A stretch of 43,444 bases of DNA from an uncultured Clostridia bacterium (GTDB lineage: Bacteria; Bacillota; Clostridia; Oscillospirales; CAG-272), in NCBI GenBank assembly GCA_946618395.1, contig CAMOLD010000001.1:1-43444 (forward strand), given 5' to 3'. Made by a program: the position numbers and the translations under genes. Position 1 is the first letter of the stretch, and the number at the start of each line of letters is the position of its first letter. The notes under the pieces were generated by a model. The model ran no database searches, had not been told where the DNA came from, and saw only the letters and a list, made by a program, of their open reading frames with translations. Of this stretch, positions 5,820 to 13,924 are shown piece after piece.

Positions 5820-7766
5820 ATGTTTAAGAAACCGTTGCGTATGCGCTACCGCAAAATGCTGTTGATGCTGTTTGACATTTTCTGCTTTGTGGTTGTTGCG
5901 GCATTGTATTATCTTACCACCAAAGTGGACAACAGAGTTCCAACGGACCCGGTCAAGGATTTTCTCATCAACTGTTTTGCATTGCTTGTATGGATCATGG
6001 TGATCCGCGTCATTACCGGCACCTATTTCAAGGTTTGGCGCTATACCAATACCGGCTCGCTTTTAATGTTGGCAATTTCGGATGCGCTCGGCGGAATTTT
6101 CGCCGCAATCACCTGCATTGTCGTTTTGCAAAGAATCGTCCTCACAACAACGCCCAGCATCTTGCCGTTCATTGTCATTTCATCGGTGAACGCGGTTTTA
6201 ACGCTGGCTTCCCGGTTCGTTTACCGGATTCTGTATAAGTATTTTGACAACAATCATGCTCCCGCGGAAGGAAAAAAGGTGCCAACCAACCGCATTCCTG
6301 TTGCCATCGTCGGCGCCGGACAAGTGGGCTATTCGCTCGTGCACGAGCTGTTTTCGGGCAGATACTCCAACTATAAGCCGCTGTTCTTTATCGATAACAA
6401 TACCGCAAAGGTCGGCAGCTATGTGGCAAATCTGAAGGTCTATCCCGAAAACGAGGAAGTGCTGGATCTGATCCGCGAGCAGGGCGTTGCCGAGATTTTC
6501 ATTGCGGTCACCGGGTTGGATGACGCAAAGGCGACAAACCTGTATCATTTTTATAAACGCACCTCCTGCAAAATCAAAATTTATGATACCGAAATGCGCG
6601 ATATGGGTGAAAAATCCGGACCGCGCAAACTGCGTGAATTCCGCATCGAGGATCTGCTGTTCCGCAAATCCATCCACTTTTTGGAAGGGGAAGCGCGGGG
6701 TTTTTACACCGGAAAGGTCGTTATGGTCACCGGTGGCGGCGGCTCTATCGGTAGCGAGCTCTGCCGTCAGGTCGCGGCGTGCGAACCCAAACAGCTCATC
6801 ATTTTGGATATTTACGAGAACAATGCCTATGACATTCAGCAGGAATTGACCTTCCAATACGGCAACCGGCTGGATTTGCGCGTAGTCATTGCCTCTGTTC
6901 GCGATCGGGCGCGGATGGAAGCCGTCTTCTCGGAGTTCCGCCCGCAAATCGTTTTCCATGCCGCCGCGCATAAACACGTGCCGCTCATGGAGAACAACTC
7001 CTGCGAGGCAATCAAAAATAACGTTTTCGGAACCAACAATACCGCCGACATGGCGGAAAAATACGGCGCCCAGAAGTTCATTCTCATCTCCACAGATAAA
7101 GCGGTCAACCCCACCAACATTATGGGCGCATCCAAGCGCCTGTGCGAAATGGTTGTGCAGTGCCGCAAGGATAGCAAAACCGCCTTTGCCGCGGTTCGCT
7201 TCGGCAATGTGCTGGGCTCCAACGGCTCGGTCATTCCGCTGTTCCGCAAACAAATCGAGCAGGGCGGACCGGTCACCATCACCGACCGCCGCATCATCCG
7301 CTATTTTATGACCATTCCGGAGGCAAGCCAGCTGGTCATGCAGGCGGGCGCCATGGCAAAGAGCGGCGAGCTCTTCGTTTTGGATATGGGCAAGCCGGTT
7401 TTGATCTATGATCTTGCCGTCAACATGATCCGCCTGTCCGGATTTGCCCCCGGCAAAGATATCGAAATTAAAGAGATTGGTCTGCGCCCGGGTGAAAAGC
7501 TTTACGAAGAGCTTTTGATGAAGACCGAGAACCTGGACAAGACCGAGAACAATCTGATCTTTATCGAGCGCGACCAGCCGCTTTCCCGCAAGGAATTGCA
7601 GGCAAAGCTGAACCTTTTGGAGCGGGTGGTCAAAGAAACGCAGGGGAAAGTCAACGCGGCGGAAATCAAGCGCGCGGTCAAAGAGGTGGTGCCTACCTTC
7701 CGCGATCCCGAGGAGGTCAACCGCAACGCCTCCGAGTCGGAGGAAATGAAACTCTGCCAAAAATAA
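5820..7766 (+). CDS. Membrane-bound nucleotide-sugar 4,6-dehydratase (CapD/PglF/WbpM type)
   Basis: This 648-residue enzyme is expected to convert a UDP-HexNAc (probably UDP-GlcNAc) to its 4-keto-6-deoxy form for surface glycans or bacillosamine-type sugars. Four membrane helices occupy residues 10-130; a Rossmann CoA-binding-like domain follows (VAIVGAGQVGYSL). The large SDR domain starts at VMVTGGGGSIGSELC. The active-site stretch is T425-D426-K427 ... M435-GAS-K439, the Met replacing the usual SDR Tyr as in this long membrane subfamily. The start is ATG 5820 after AGAAGGAT. It is not in a glycan cluster here, so the sugar product is uncertain. Confidence 0.9.
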   Translation: MFKKPLRMRYRKMLLMLFDIFCFVVVAALYYLTTKVDNRVPTDPVKDFLINCFALLVWIMVIRVITGTYFKVWRYTNTGSLLMLAISDALGGIFAAITCIVVLQRIVLTTTPSILPFIVISSVNAVLTLASRFVYRILYKYFDNNHAPAEGKKVPTNRIPVAIVGAGQVGYSLVHELFSGRYSNYKPLFFIDNNTAKVGSYVANLKVYPENEEVLDLIREQGVAEIFIAVTGLDDAKATNLYHFYKRTSCKIKIYDTEMRDMGEKSGPRKLREFRIEDLLFRKSIHFLEGEARGFYTGKVVMVTGGGGSIGSELCRQVAACEPKQLIILDIYENNAYDIQQELTFQYGNRLDLRVVIASVRDRARMEAVFSEFRPQIVFHAAAHKHVPLMENNSCEAIKNNVFGTNNTADMAEKYGAQKFILISTDKAVNPTNIMGASKRLCEMVVQCRKDSKTAFAAVRFGNVLGSNGSVIPLFRKQIEQGGPVTITDRRIIRYFMTIPEASQLVMQAGAMAKSGELFVLDMGKPVLIYDLAVNMIRLSGFAPGKDIEIKEIGLRPGEKLYEELLMKTENLDKTENNLIFIERDQPLSRKELQAKLNLLERVVKETQGKVNAAEIKRAVKEVVPTFRDPEEVNRNASESEEMKLCQK

Positions 7767-7821
7767 TCTGCCGTAAAATCACCGCACCGGCAACCGGAAT
7801 ATAAAAAAGGAGTTGGAAAGT

Positions 7822-8196
7822 ATGCAACTACAGGAATCCGGCGAAATGTATTTGGAGTCCATCCTGGTCCTGTCCGAAAAGAAGGGCGCCGTCCGTTCCA
7901 TCGATGTTTGCGAATATATGGGTTTCAGCAAACCAAGCGTCAGCCGTGCCATCCATTTGTTGGAGGACGGCGGGTATTTGACGGTGGATGAAAAAGGATA
8001 CTTAAAATTGACCAATGTCGGCGCCGAGGTTGCAAAAAAGATCTATGAGCGCCACCGGGTCCTCACCGAAATCCTCTGCTATCTCGGGGTGGACCGCGAA
8101 ACCGCAACCGATGACGCCTGCCGGATAGAGCACGTCATCAGCGATACAACCTTCGAGGCGCTCAAAGCCCGCCTTTCCCATTTGAATTTGTTTTAA
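7822..8196 (+). CDS. DtxR/IdeR-type metal-dependent repressor
   Basis: A 124-residue DtxR-family protein without the SH3-like third domain, the length of MntR. HTH at about residues 24-45 (RSIDVCEYMGFSKPSVSRAI) with a wing after it. The metal ligands read M9, E12, H78, C100, E103 and H104. Met and Cys at the first and fourth positions match iron-responsive DtxR rather than MntR (Asp and Glu there), so Fe(II) sensing is likely. The start ATG 7822 follows AAGGAG. It lies 55 bases after the dehydratase gene and may be co-transcribed; no metal transporter is adjacent. Confidence 0.88.
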   Translation: MQLQESGEMYLESILVLSEKKGAVRSIDVCEYMGFSKPSVSRAIHLLEDGGYLTVDEKGYLKLTNVGAEVAKKIYERHRVLTEILCYLGVDRETATDDACRIEHVISDTTFEALKARLSHLNLF

Positions 8197-8200
8197 TGTA

Positions 8201-8226
8201 AAAAGCCGCCGAAAGGCGGCTTTTTT
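8201..8226 (+). terminator. Terminator after the DtxR-type gene
   Basis: Stem AAAAGCCGCC/GGCGGCTTTT with a GAAA tetraloop and T6 tail. Confidence 0.9.
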
Positions 8227-8327
8227 GCAAGAAAAAAACTTTTTCCTTCATTTATCCCCCATTTTCATAAAAAGACTTTTTTGGGAATAGATAATAAAAA
8301 AGAACTTTTCAAAAGGGGGAGCGGCTT

Positions 8328-8861
8328 ATGGAAACCGAATGCCTTCGCGCCGGCGCCGTCATCAGGGAGGACTATCGCATTTTGGTAAAATGCGAGGTGG
8401 AGATCCGGGCTCCGAAAGAATATGCAAAGGCGTTGCTTTTCTATCAAAAAATGGCAAGCGCCGCGGTCAATTTCGGCAGGGACTTTTTGGGAGAACAAGG
8501 GAAAAAAGAATATGCCGTTCTGCCCGATCTTTGGGCAAAAGCGCGCTTCTTGCCGTATCGCTTTCGTTTGTATGGAGAGCCGGTTTTTGAGGATTCGGAG
8601 TGCTTTGCAATCGTTTGCAATGCAACATTTCTGCATGGCGGCGAGCGCGAGATCCGCCGCACGGCGCAGGTTTGGAGCAAACGGGACCAGACCATTCTTC
8701 CCAACCGGCAGGTTTTGCGCCGCTTTTGCGGTAGGAAACTGCCAAAAACAAAGGGCTTTCGGGCGGATGGATGCTATCCCGAAAACGGGGAAGTCGTCCT
8801 TTTCCGAAATTCCGAATCCCAAACTCCCTTTACGGAAAGAAAAATCCTTTTTCAAAAATAA
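8328..8861 (+). CDS. Uncharacterised 177-residue protein
   Basis: ATG 8328 with AAAAGGGGGA upstream; the gene sits alone between a terminator and the V-ATPase promoter. There is no signal peptide or membrane helix. The central part (ALLFYQKMASAAVNFGRDFL) looks helical and the C-terminal half is basic, with WSKRDQTILPNRQVLRRFCG. I recall proteins of similar layout (a core followed by a line on a Trp-containing strand and an 'LP...' loop) in Clostridia without a known function, but cannot name a domain. Treat as hypothetical but probably real because of the RBS and full-length frame. Confidence 0.65.
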   Translation: METECLRAGAVIREDYRILVKCEVEIRAPKEYAKALLFYQKMASAAVNFGRDFLGEQGKKEYAVLPDLWAKARFLPYRFRLYGEPVFEDSECFAIVCNATFLHGGEREIRRTAQVWSKRDQTILPNRQVLRRFCGRKLPKTKGFRADGCYPENGEVVLFRNSESQTPFTERKILFQK

Positions 8862-8886
8862 AAAATGAAAAAATGCCAAAAAAGAC

Positions 8887-8915
8887 TTGCAAATCGTAAT
8901 ATACTATGATATAAT
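8887..8915 (+). promoter_or_regulatory. Promoter of the V-ATPase operon
   Basis: TTGCAA (8887-8892), 17-base spacer, TATAAT (8910-8915) and TG one base before the -10. No other strong promoter was seen until the terminator at 17813. Confidence 0.85.
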
Positions 8916-9004
8916 AAAGTTCGTTATATTTTTGATAATCTCAAAACCTTTGGCATCGGTTGTTCTTCTTTGCAATCGGTCCATAGAAAGGCGTGGGTAA
9001 ACCA

Positions 9005-9325
9005 ATGTCAAAAGAAATTTTGGAAAAAATCCGCCAAGCGGAAGCCGAGGCAGACCGCATCATTGCCGAAGCCGAGGCAAAAGCCGCCGCCAAGCGCGCC
9101 GAAGCCGAGGCAAAAGGGCAGAAGATTTGCGAAACTGCCGAAACCGAGGCAACCGTTGCCCTTAAACAGGCAATGGAGGGGGCAAAAGCGCAAATCGAAG
9201 CGCTGAACGCCCAGGCGGTCAAAGCGTCGGAGGCCGAAGCCGCCGCCGTGCTGGAATCGGCAAAGGCAAAAGCCGAAAAGGCAAAGCAAATCGTAATCGG
9301 AGGGCTGGAAGCAAAATGTCGGTAA
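9005..9325 (+). CDS. V-type ATP synthase peripheral-stalk subunit (H/G, NtpF-like)
   Basis: A 106-residue, almost purely helical coiled coil rich in Ala, Glu, Lys and Gln (repeated AEAEA/AKAAAK pattern), the hallmark of the stalk subunit that pairs with subunit E and ties the catalytic head to the membrane part. The ATG at 9005 is chosen; a GTG at 8993 is in frame but too close to AAAGG. First gene of the operon; its end overlaps subunit I by 10 bases. Confidence 0.88.
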   Translation: MSKEILEKIRQAEAEADRIIAEAEAKAAAKRAEAEAKGQKICETAETEATVALKQAMEGAKAQIEALNAQAVKASEAEAAAVLESAKAKAEKAKQIVIGGLEAKCR

Positions 9326-11301
9326 GCAATATGAAAAGGCTGACCGTTTTTGCGTTCCAACAGGATGCCGACCGCATTGTTCGCCGGTTGATGAATCTGC
9401 GGTGCGTCGAGGTCCGGCAAGCGGATCCCGAGCGCGGCGATGAGGTTCTGCCGTTCTTAAAGGCGGAATCCGAGCTTGCGGAAATCAATCGCAATTTGGC
9501 TCAAATCCGTCAGGCAATTCCCATTCTTGCAAAGTATTGCAGAAAAAAAGGTCTTGCCCGTCGCGTTCTCCGTGCCAATCGCGAGCAATTTGTAAAAAGC
9601 GGACGAGCTGCCGCGGCATTGCAACTTGCCAAGGATACGTTGGAACTTCAAAACAGTCAAAAAGAGAATACGGCAAAGCAAGGGGAGCTTCGCGCGCTTT
9701 GCGAGGCGCTGTCGCCCTGGCTGGGCTATGAAACCCTTTTGAACGATCCGGGAACGCAAAAAACGACAACCGTTCTGGGCAGTTTCCCGCCAACGGTGGA
9801 GCCTGCGGTGCTTACCGGGGAGCTGGACGAGGCTGGAATCGCCGGGGAGCAGGTGCTGGCAGACGAAACAGGCGTCTACTGCGCGCTCACCTTCCTGCGG
9901 GCCGAGGAAAGCGAGGTCAACGCCTTCCTTGCCGCCAAGGGCTTCCAAAAGGTCGATTTGCCCAAAGAGGAAACAACGGCAAGGGAATTGCTCTCCCGCG
10001 CGACCAAAGAGATTGCCGCGCTGGAACAGCAATACCGGGAAAATGAAGAACGCTTCGCGAAACTTGCCGAAGGGAAGGATGAAATCGAGATCCTTTCGGA
10101 TATCGAGGAAACCAACCGCACCGCCGCGGAGCTCAAGCAACGGCTGGCGCAAACAAGCCATTGCGCCATTTTGGACGGCTGGGTGCCGGCAAGCATGGAA
10201 AAAACGGTGGCAGAGGCGCTGGATCAATTCGAGTGCGCCTATGAAACCGAGGACCCCGCTCCGGGGGACGAGCCGCCGGTTCTGCTCCGCAACAACCGGT
10301 TTGCCGCCAACTTCGAGTGGGTTATTGGAATGTATTCCTACCCGCGCTACGGAACCTTTGACCCGACCTTCATCATGAGCATTTTCTACCTGATCATTTT
10401 CGGGCTGATGTTTGCCGATTTCGGATACGGATTATTGCTTTCGGTGCTTTGTTTTGTTGGCATCAAGGTTCTCAATCCGCGCGCACCGATGAAGCGGATG
10501 CTGATGATGTTCGGCTTCTGCGGCATTTCCAGCGCCATCATGGGCGCCGTTTTCGGCGGTTGGTTCGGCAACCTTCCCATAGCAATTATGGAGCAGGTCG
10601 CGCCCAACGCCGTGGACTCTGCCGCCGGGCATATCTTCGCTTCCGGGCTGTGGTTCAATCCGCTGGACGATCCAATGACCTTTTTGGTCATCTCTCTGGG
10701 CGTCGGCGCGGTGCACCTCATTGCCGGTATGGCAATCAAATTCGTCGTTCTTTGCAAGGAAGGGCACGCGTTGGAGGCAATTTGCACCATCCTGCCTTAT
10801 TGGGTGTTGTTTGCCGGGCTTGGAATGTTCGCCGTCGGACTTGCAATGCCGGGGATGATTCCGTCCGGCGTCAGCGCCGGAATTTCGATTGCCGGCGCGG
10901 CAATGATCCTTTGTATGAACGGCATTGGGCAAAAGTCCTTCTTCCAATGGCTCATCAAGGGGCTTGGAGGGCTTTACGGGCTGATCAGCTATGCTTCTGA
11001 CCTGCTTTCCTATTCGCGTGTGCTCGCGCTCGGTCTGGTCGCCGGCGTCATTGCAAAGGTTATCAACATGATCACCGCGCTGGGAACCAAAGGACCAATC
11101 GGCTTTTTGGTCATGCTCGTCATTTTGATCGTGGGCCATGCCTTGAATATCGGAATCAACATTCTCGGCACCTTTGTTCACGCCGCAAGACTTCAATATA
11201 TCGAGTTCTTCGGCAAGTTTTATGAGGACGGCGGCGAGCCGTTCAACCCCGCGCTTCCGGCGGAAGAATACTCGGAAGATATTGCAGAAAGTTCAAAATA
11301 A
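9316..11301 (+). CDS. V-type ATP synthase subunit I (a-subunit)
   Basis: A 661-residue subunit with a long soluble N-terminal half (1-330, coiled-coil arms that bind the stalks) and a membrane half of seven to eight helices (about 345-640). The essential ion-channel arginine is in SYSRVLALGL (Arg568), which faces the rotor Glu of subunit K. ATG 9316 overlaps the previous gene and has GGAGG 12 bases upstream; ATG 9331 is an alternative start. It forms the stator half-channels for the coupling ion. Confidence 0.93.
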   Translation: MSVSNMKRLTVFAFQQDADRIVRRLMNLRCVEVRQADPERGDEVLPFLKAESELAEINRNLAQIRQAIPILAKYCRKKGLARRVLRANREQFVKSGRAAAALQLAKDTLELQNSQKENTAKQGELRALCEALSPWLGYETLLNDPGTQKTTTVLGSFPPTVEPAVLTGELDEAGIAGEQVLADETGVYCALTFLRAEESEVNAFLAAKGFQKVDLPKEETTARELLSRATKEIAALEQQYRENEERFAKLAEGKDEIEILSDIEETNRTAAELKQRLAQTSHCAILDGWVPASMEKTVAEALDQFECAYETEDPAPGDEPPVLLRNNRFAANFEWVIGMYSYPRYGTFDPTFIMSIFYLIIFGLMFADFGYGLLLSVLCFVGIKVLNPRAPMKRMLMMFGFCGISSAIMGAVFGGWFGNLPIAIMEQVAPNAVDSAAGHIFASGLWFNPLDDPMTFLVISLGVGAVHLIAGMAIKFVVLCKEGHALEAICTILPYWVLFAGLGMFAVGLAMPGMIPSGVSAGISIAGAAMILCMNGIGQKSFFQWLIKGLGGLYGLISYASDLLSYSRVLALGLVAGVIAKVINMITALGTKGPIGFLVMLVILIVGHALNIGINILGTFVHAARLQYIEFFGKFYEDGGEPFNPALPAEEYSEDIAESSK

Positions 11302-11340
11302 ATTCTTATAAAAACCAAAACAAAAAAGGAGACATCTATC

Positions 11341-11829
11341 ATGGAATTGTGGAAATCTATTTTTACGGGAACCAATCTTGCGCTTCTCGGCGCGGCGTTC
11401 GCAACGCTGTTTGCCGGCATCGGCTCTGCAAAGGGCGTTAACCTGGTTGCAAAAGCCACCAGCGGACTCATCAGTGAAGACCCCAACAAATTCGGTAAAG
11501 CCTTCTTGTTGCAGGCGCTCCCCATGACGCAGGGTATTTACGGCCTGGTTACTTCGTTCATGATCATCTTTAAAATCGGTCTGCTCAGCGGCGGCGCGGC
11601 AGATGTTACGCTTTCGCAGGGCGCCTACTATTTTGTAGCTGCGCTTCCTATTGCGTTCGGCGGTCTGGTTTCGGCCATCAAACAGGGCGAAGTTGCCGCA
11701 GCGGGCATCAAGGTTCTTGCCAAACGCCCCGAGGCAACCGGTAAAGCCATCATTTCGGCTTCTCTGGTCGAGACCTACGCAATTTTCGCGGTTCTTGTTT
11801 CGCTGTTGCTCATTCTGTTTGCAAAATAA
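11341..11829 (+). CDS. V-type ATP synthase rotor subunit K (Na+-type)
   Basis: A 162-residue proteolipid of four helices, a duplicated c-subunit with only one ion-carrying Glu. The Na+ ligands known from Enterococcus hirae NtpK (Leu61, Thr64, Gln65, Gln110, Glu139) have counterparts L60, T63, Q64, Q115 and E144, with a constant shift of -1 in the first half and +5 in the second. This argues for Na+ coupling. The 5' region is A-rich with AAAAAGGAGA 8-9 bases before ATG, a strong SD that fits the need for about ten copies per complex. Confidence 0.94.
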   Translation: MELWKSIFTGTNLALLGAAFATLFAGIGSAKGVNLVAKATSGLISEDPNKFGKAFLLQALPMTQGIYGLVTSFMIIFKIGLLSGGAADVTLSQGAYYFVAALPIAFGGLVSAIKQGEVAAAGIKVLAKRPEATGKAIISASLVETYAIFAVLVSLLLILFAK

Positions 11830-11875
11830 TTTTCAGGAGCGTTTCGAGAAAGCACAACAGAAAGGAGAAACACCG

Positions 11876-12562
11876 TTGGCAACAAACGGATTGAATCGCA
11901 TCACGGATAAAATCATCGCCGCGGCAAAGGAACAGGCAAACGGAATCCTTGCGGCGGCGGAAGAAGACTGCGCGCGCATTTTGGCGGAATATAACGAAAA
12001 AGCCGAAAAGATTCGCGCCGCTCTCGCCCGTGAGATAGAACAAAAAACGCAGGATCAACTTGCGCGTGCCAAATCTTCTGCCGCCATGGCGGGAAGAAAT
12101 TTGGTTGGAGAAGCGCGCAGTCAGCTGATCGAATCGGTCTTCCGGGATGCGTTTGAGGAAATTGAAAAGAAACCGGAAACCGAATATATCAACCTGATCG
12201 TGGGGCTGTGCTCCGCGGCGGCGGAAGAAATTTTCACCACCGAGGAAAAGAACCTTGCCGTTTACGGCGCCGAGGAAGAAGCGGTTGCCGAACAATGCGA
12301 GATTCTTTTAAATGCGGCGGACCGTAAAAAAATGGGCAATAAGATCCTTGCCGGCGTTCAAAAAGCGCTTTCGGGAAAAATCAGCCCGGAGAATTTGAAA
12401 AAGGTCACGCTCGCCGAAGACACCGTCAACATTCGCGGCGGCGTTGTTCTGCGGTATGGGGAAGTGGAGTCCAACTGCTCGTTTGAAATGCTCTTTTCGC
12501 TTTTGCGGCGCGAGCTGGAAACCGATGTCAGCCGCATGTTGTTCGCCGGCGAAGAGGCTTGA
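11876..12562 (+). CDS. V-type ATP synthase subunit E (peripheral stalk)
   Basis: A 228-residue protein with a long N-terminal coiled coil (about 1-90: AAAKEQANGILAAAEEDCAR and following) and a globular C-terminal domain that caps the A/B head. TTG at 11876 is the start: AAAGGAG lies 8 bases upstream and no ATG fits the family N-terminus. The C-terminal motif VNIRGGVVLRYGEVESNCSF is typical of subunit E. Confidence 0.9.
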   Translation: MATNGLNRITDKIIAAAKEQANGILAAAEEDCARILAEYNEKAEKIRAALAREIEQKTQDQLARAKSSAAMAGRNLVGEARSQLIESVFRDAFEEIEKKPETEYINLIVGLCSAAAEEIFTTEEKNLAVYGAEEEAVAEQCEILLNAADRKKMGNKILAGVQKALSGKISPENLKKVTLAEDTVNIRGGVVLRYGEVESNCSFEMLFSLLRRELETDVSRMLFAGEEA

Positions 12563-12580
12563 CGGGAAAGGCGGAATAAG

Positions 12581-13567
12581 ATGGAAGACTATCTGTTCGC
12601 CTGTGCGCGCGTCAGTGCCCTGGAAAACGGGCTGATCGGGCGCGAAAAGTTGGAGCGCCTGATGGCGGCTCCCGGCATGGAAAAATGCGTGGAACTGCTT
12701 TCGGAATACGGCGTTGACGTCAAACGCGATCCCGCAACCGGCGCCTTTTTGCGCGAAGAAACCCTGCTTGCGCGTTTGCAAAAAGCCTATGCCGAGGTGC
12801 AGGACGGGACCGAGGATGCCCCCTTTGCCCGCATTTTCCGCCGTCAATATGACTGCAACAACATCAAAGCGGCAATCAAATGTCAAAAACGCGGCGTTGA
12901 TCCCGCGTCCATGATGTTTGATTTCGGAACGATTCCGGTGCAAACGGTTGTTGAATGTGCCGGGAAGAATGACTTTGAAAAATTGGAAGAACCCTTTGCA
13001 ACCGCCGCGCGCGAAGCAAGCGACGCGTTTGCAAAAACAAACAATCCACAATGGGTGGATTTGGTTTTGGATCGCGCCTGCTATGCGGCAATGCTTGCCG
13101 ACGCGGGAAAGAATGAATTTGCGCGCAAGATCGTCGCGCAAAAGATCGACCTGACCAATCTGCTCACCTGTTTGCGCCTGTTGCGCATGAGGAGCGGGGA
13201 AGCCGGCAGAATGCTGTTGCGCGACGCGCTGATCGAGGGCGGAGAACTGGAAAAGGAATTTTTTGAGGCCGCATACGGCGAAGGGGAAACTCCCTTTTGG
13301 GAAGCGGTTGCAAGAACCGATTACAGCGCCTTTGCAAACGGGCTGGAAAGCTCGTCCACACTCACAGAGATCGAGCGCGCGGCGGACAATTTCTGGATCT
13401 CGTCCGTCCGCCAGGCAAAATGGCAGGTCTTCGGGCAGGAAGTGCTTCTTTCCTATCTCGCAACGGTGGAGTATGAGGTCCGCAACCTGCGCATCGTTTT
13501 GGCAGGTGTAGAAGCCGGGTTGTCCCCGAAAATCATCGGAGAAAGGATCCGCTTGAATGAATTATAA
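12581..13567 (+). CDS. V-type ATP synthase subunit C (NtpC/d-type)
   Basis: A 328-residue, helical, funnel-shaped subunit that links the central axle (D/F) to the K ring. Family features are RRQYDCNNIKAAIKC (about residues 87-101) and the C-terminal YLATVEYEVRNLRIVLAGVEAGL stretch with the conserved YE...N..I. ATG 12581 follows AAAGGCGG. The stop overlaps the start of subunit F by 11 bases. Confidence 0.92.
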   Translation: MEDYLFACARVSALENGLIGREKLERLMAAPGMEKCVELLSEYGVDVKRDPATGAFLREETLLARLQKAYAEVQDGTEDAPFARIFRRQYDCNNIKAAIKCQKRGVDPASMMFDFGTIPVQTVVECAGKNDFEKLEEPFATAAREASDAFAKTNNPQWVDLVLDRACYAAMLADAGKNEFARKIVAQKIDLTNLLTCLRLLRMRSGEAGRMLLRDALIEGGELEKEFFEAAYGEGETPFWEAVARTDYSAFANGLESSSTLTEIERAADNFWISSVRQAKWQVFGQEVLLSYLATVEYEVRNLRIVLAGVEAGLSPKIIGERIRLNEL

Positions 13568-13916
13568 AATTGGAATTATCGGAAACCGGGATGCCGTTCT
13601 CGGTTTCATGGCGCTTGGCTTTTCGGTGCACGAGGTCTCCTCGGTCGCCGAGGCAACCAAGGAACTGCATTCCATGGCGCGCTCGCAGGAATACGGCGTC
13701 ATCTTCCTCACCGAGGACTACGCCGCGCGCATGGAAGAGGAAACGGCGCGCTATCGCGATTTGCCCCTGCCGGCAATCGTTTCCATTCCTGCTCCCGGGG
13801 GCTCCTCCGGCTATGGAATGAACAATTTGCGCCAGGCGGTGGAACGCGCCGTAGGAGCGGACATCCTGTTCAAGAATAACGAAACGGCACAAACGGAAAA
13901 CGAAGAAAGGAAATAA
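13557..13916 (+). CDS. V-type ATP synthase subunit F
   Basis: A 119-residue axle-associated subunit with a Rossmann-like fold: KIGIIGNRDAVLGFMALG at the N-terminus, YGVIFLTEDYA in the middle and PAIVSIPAPGGSSG near residue 80. It overlaps subunit C; GAAAGGATC lies upstream inside that gene. The last 20 residues are polar and variable. Confidence 0.93.
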   Translation: MNYKIGIIGNRDAVLGFMALGFSVHEVSSVAEATKELHSMARSQEYGVIFLTEDYAARMEEETARYRDLPLPAIVSIPAPGGSSGYGMNNLRQAVERAVGADILFKNNETAQTENEERK

Positions 13917-13924
13917 CCTCTGAA

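Noticed and set aside
7822..8196. Naming the repressor MntR
   Set aside because: The protein has MntR length but Met and Cys at the ligand positions that decide manganese against iron, so only the DtxR family is claimed.
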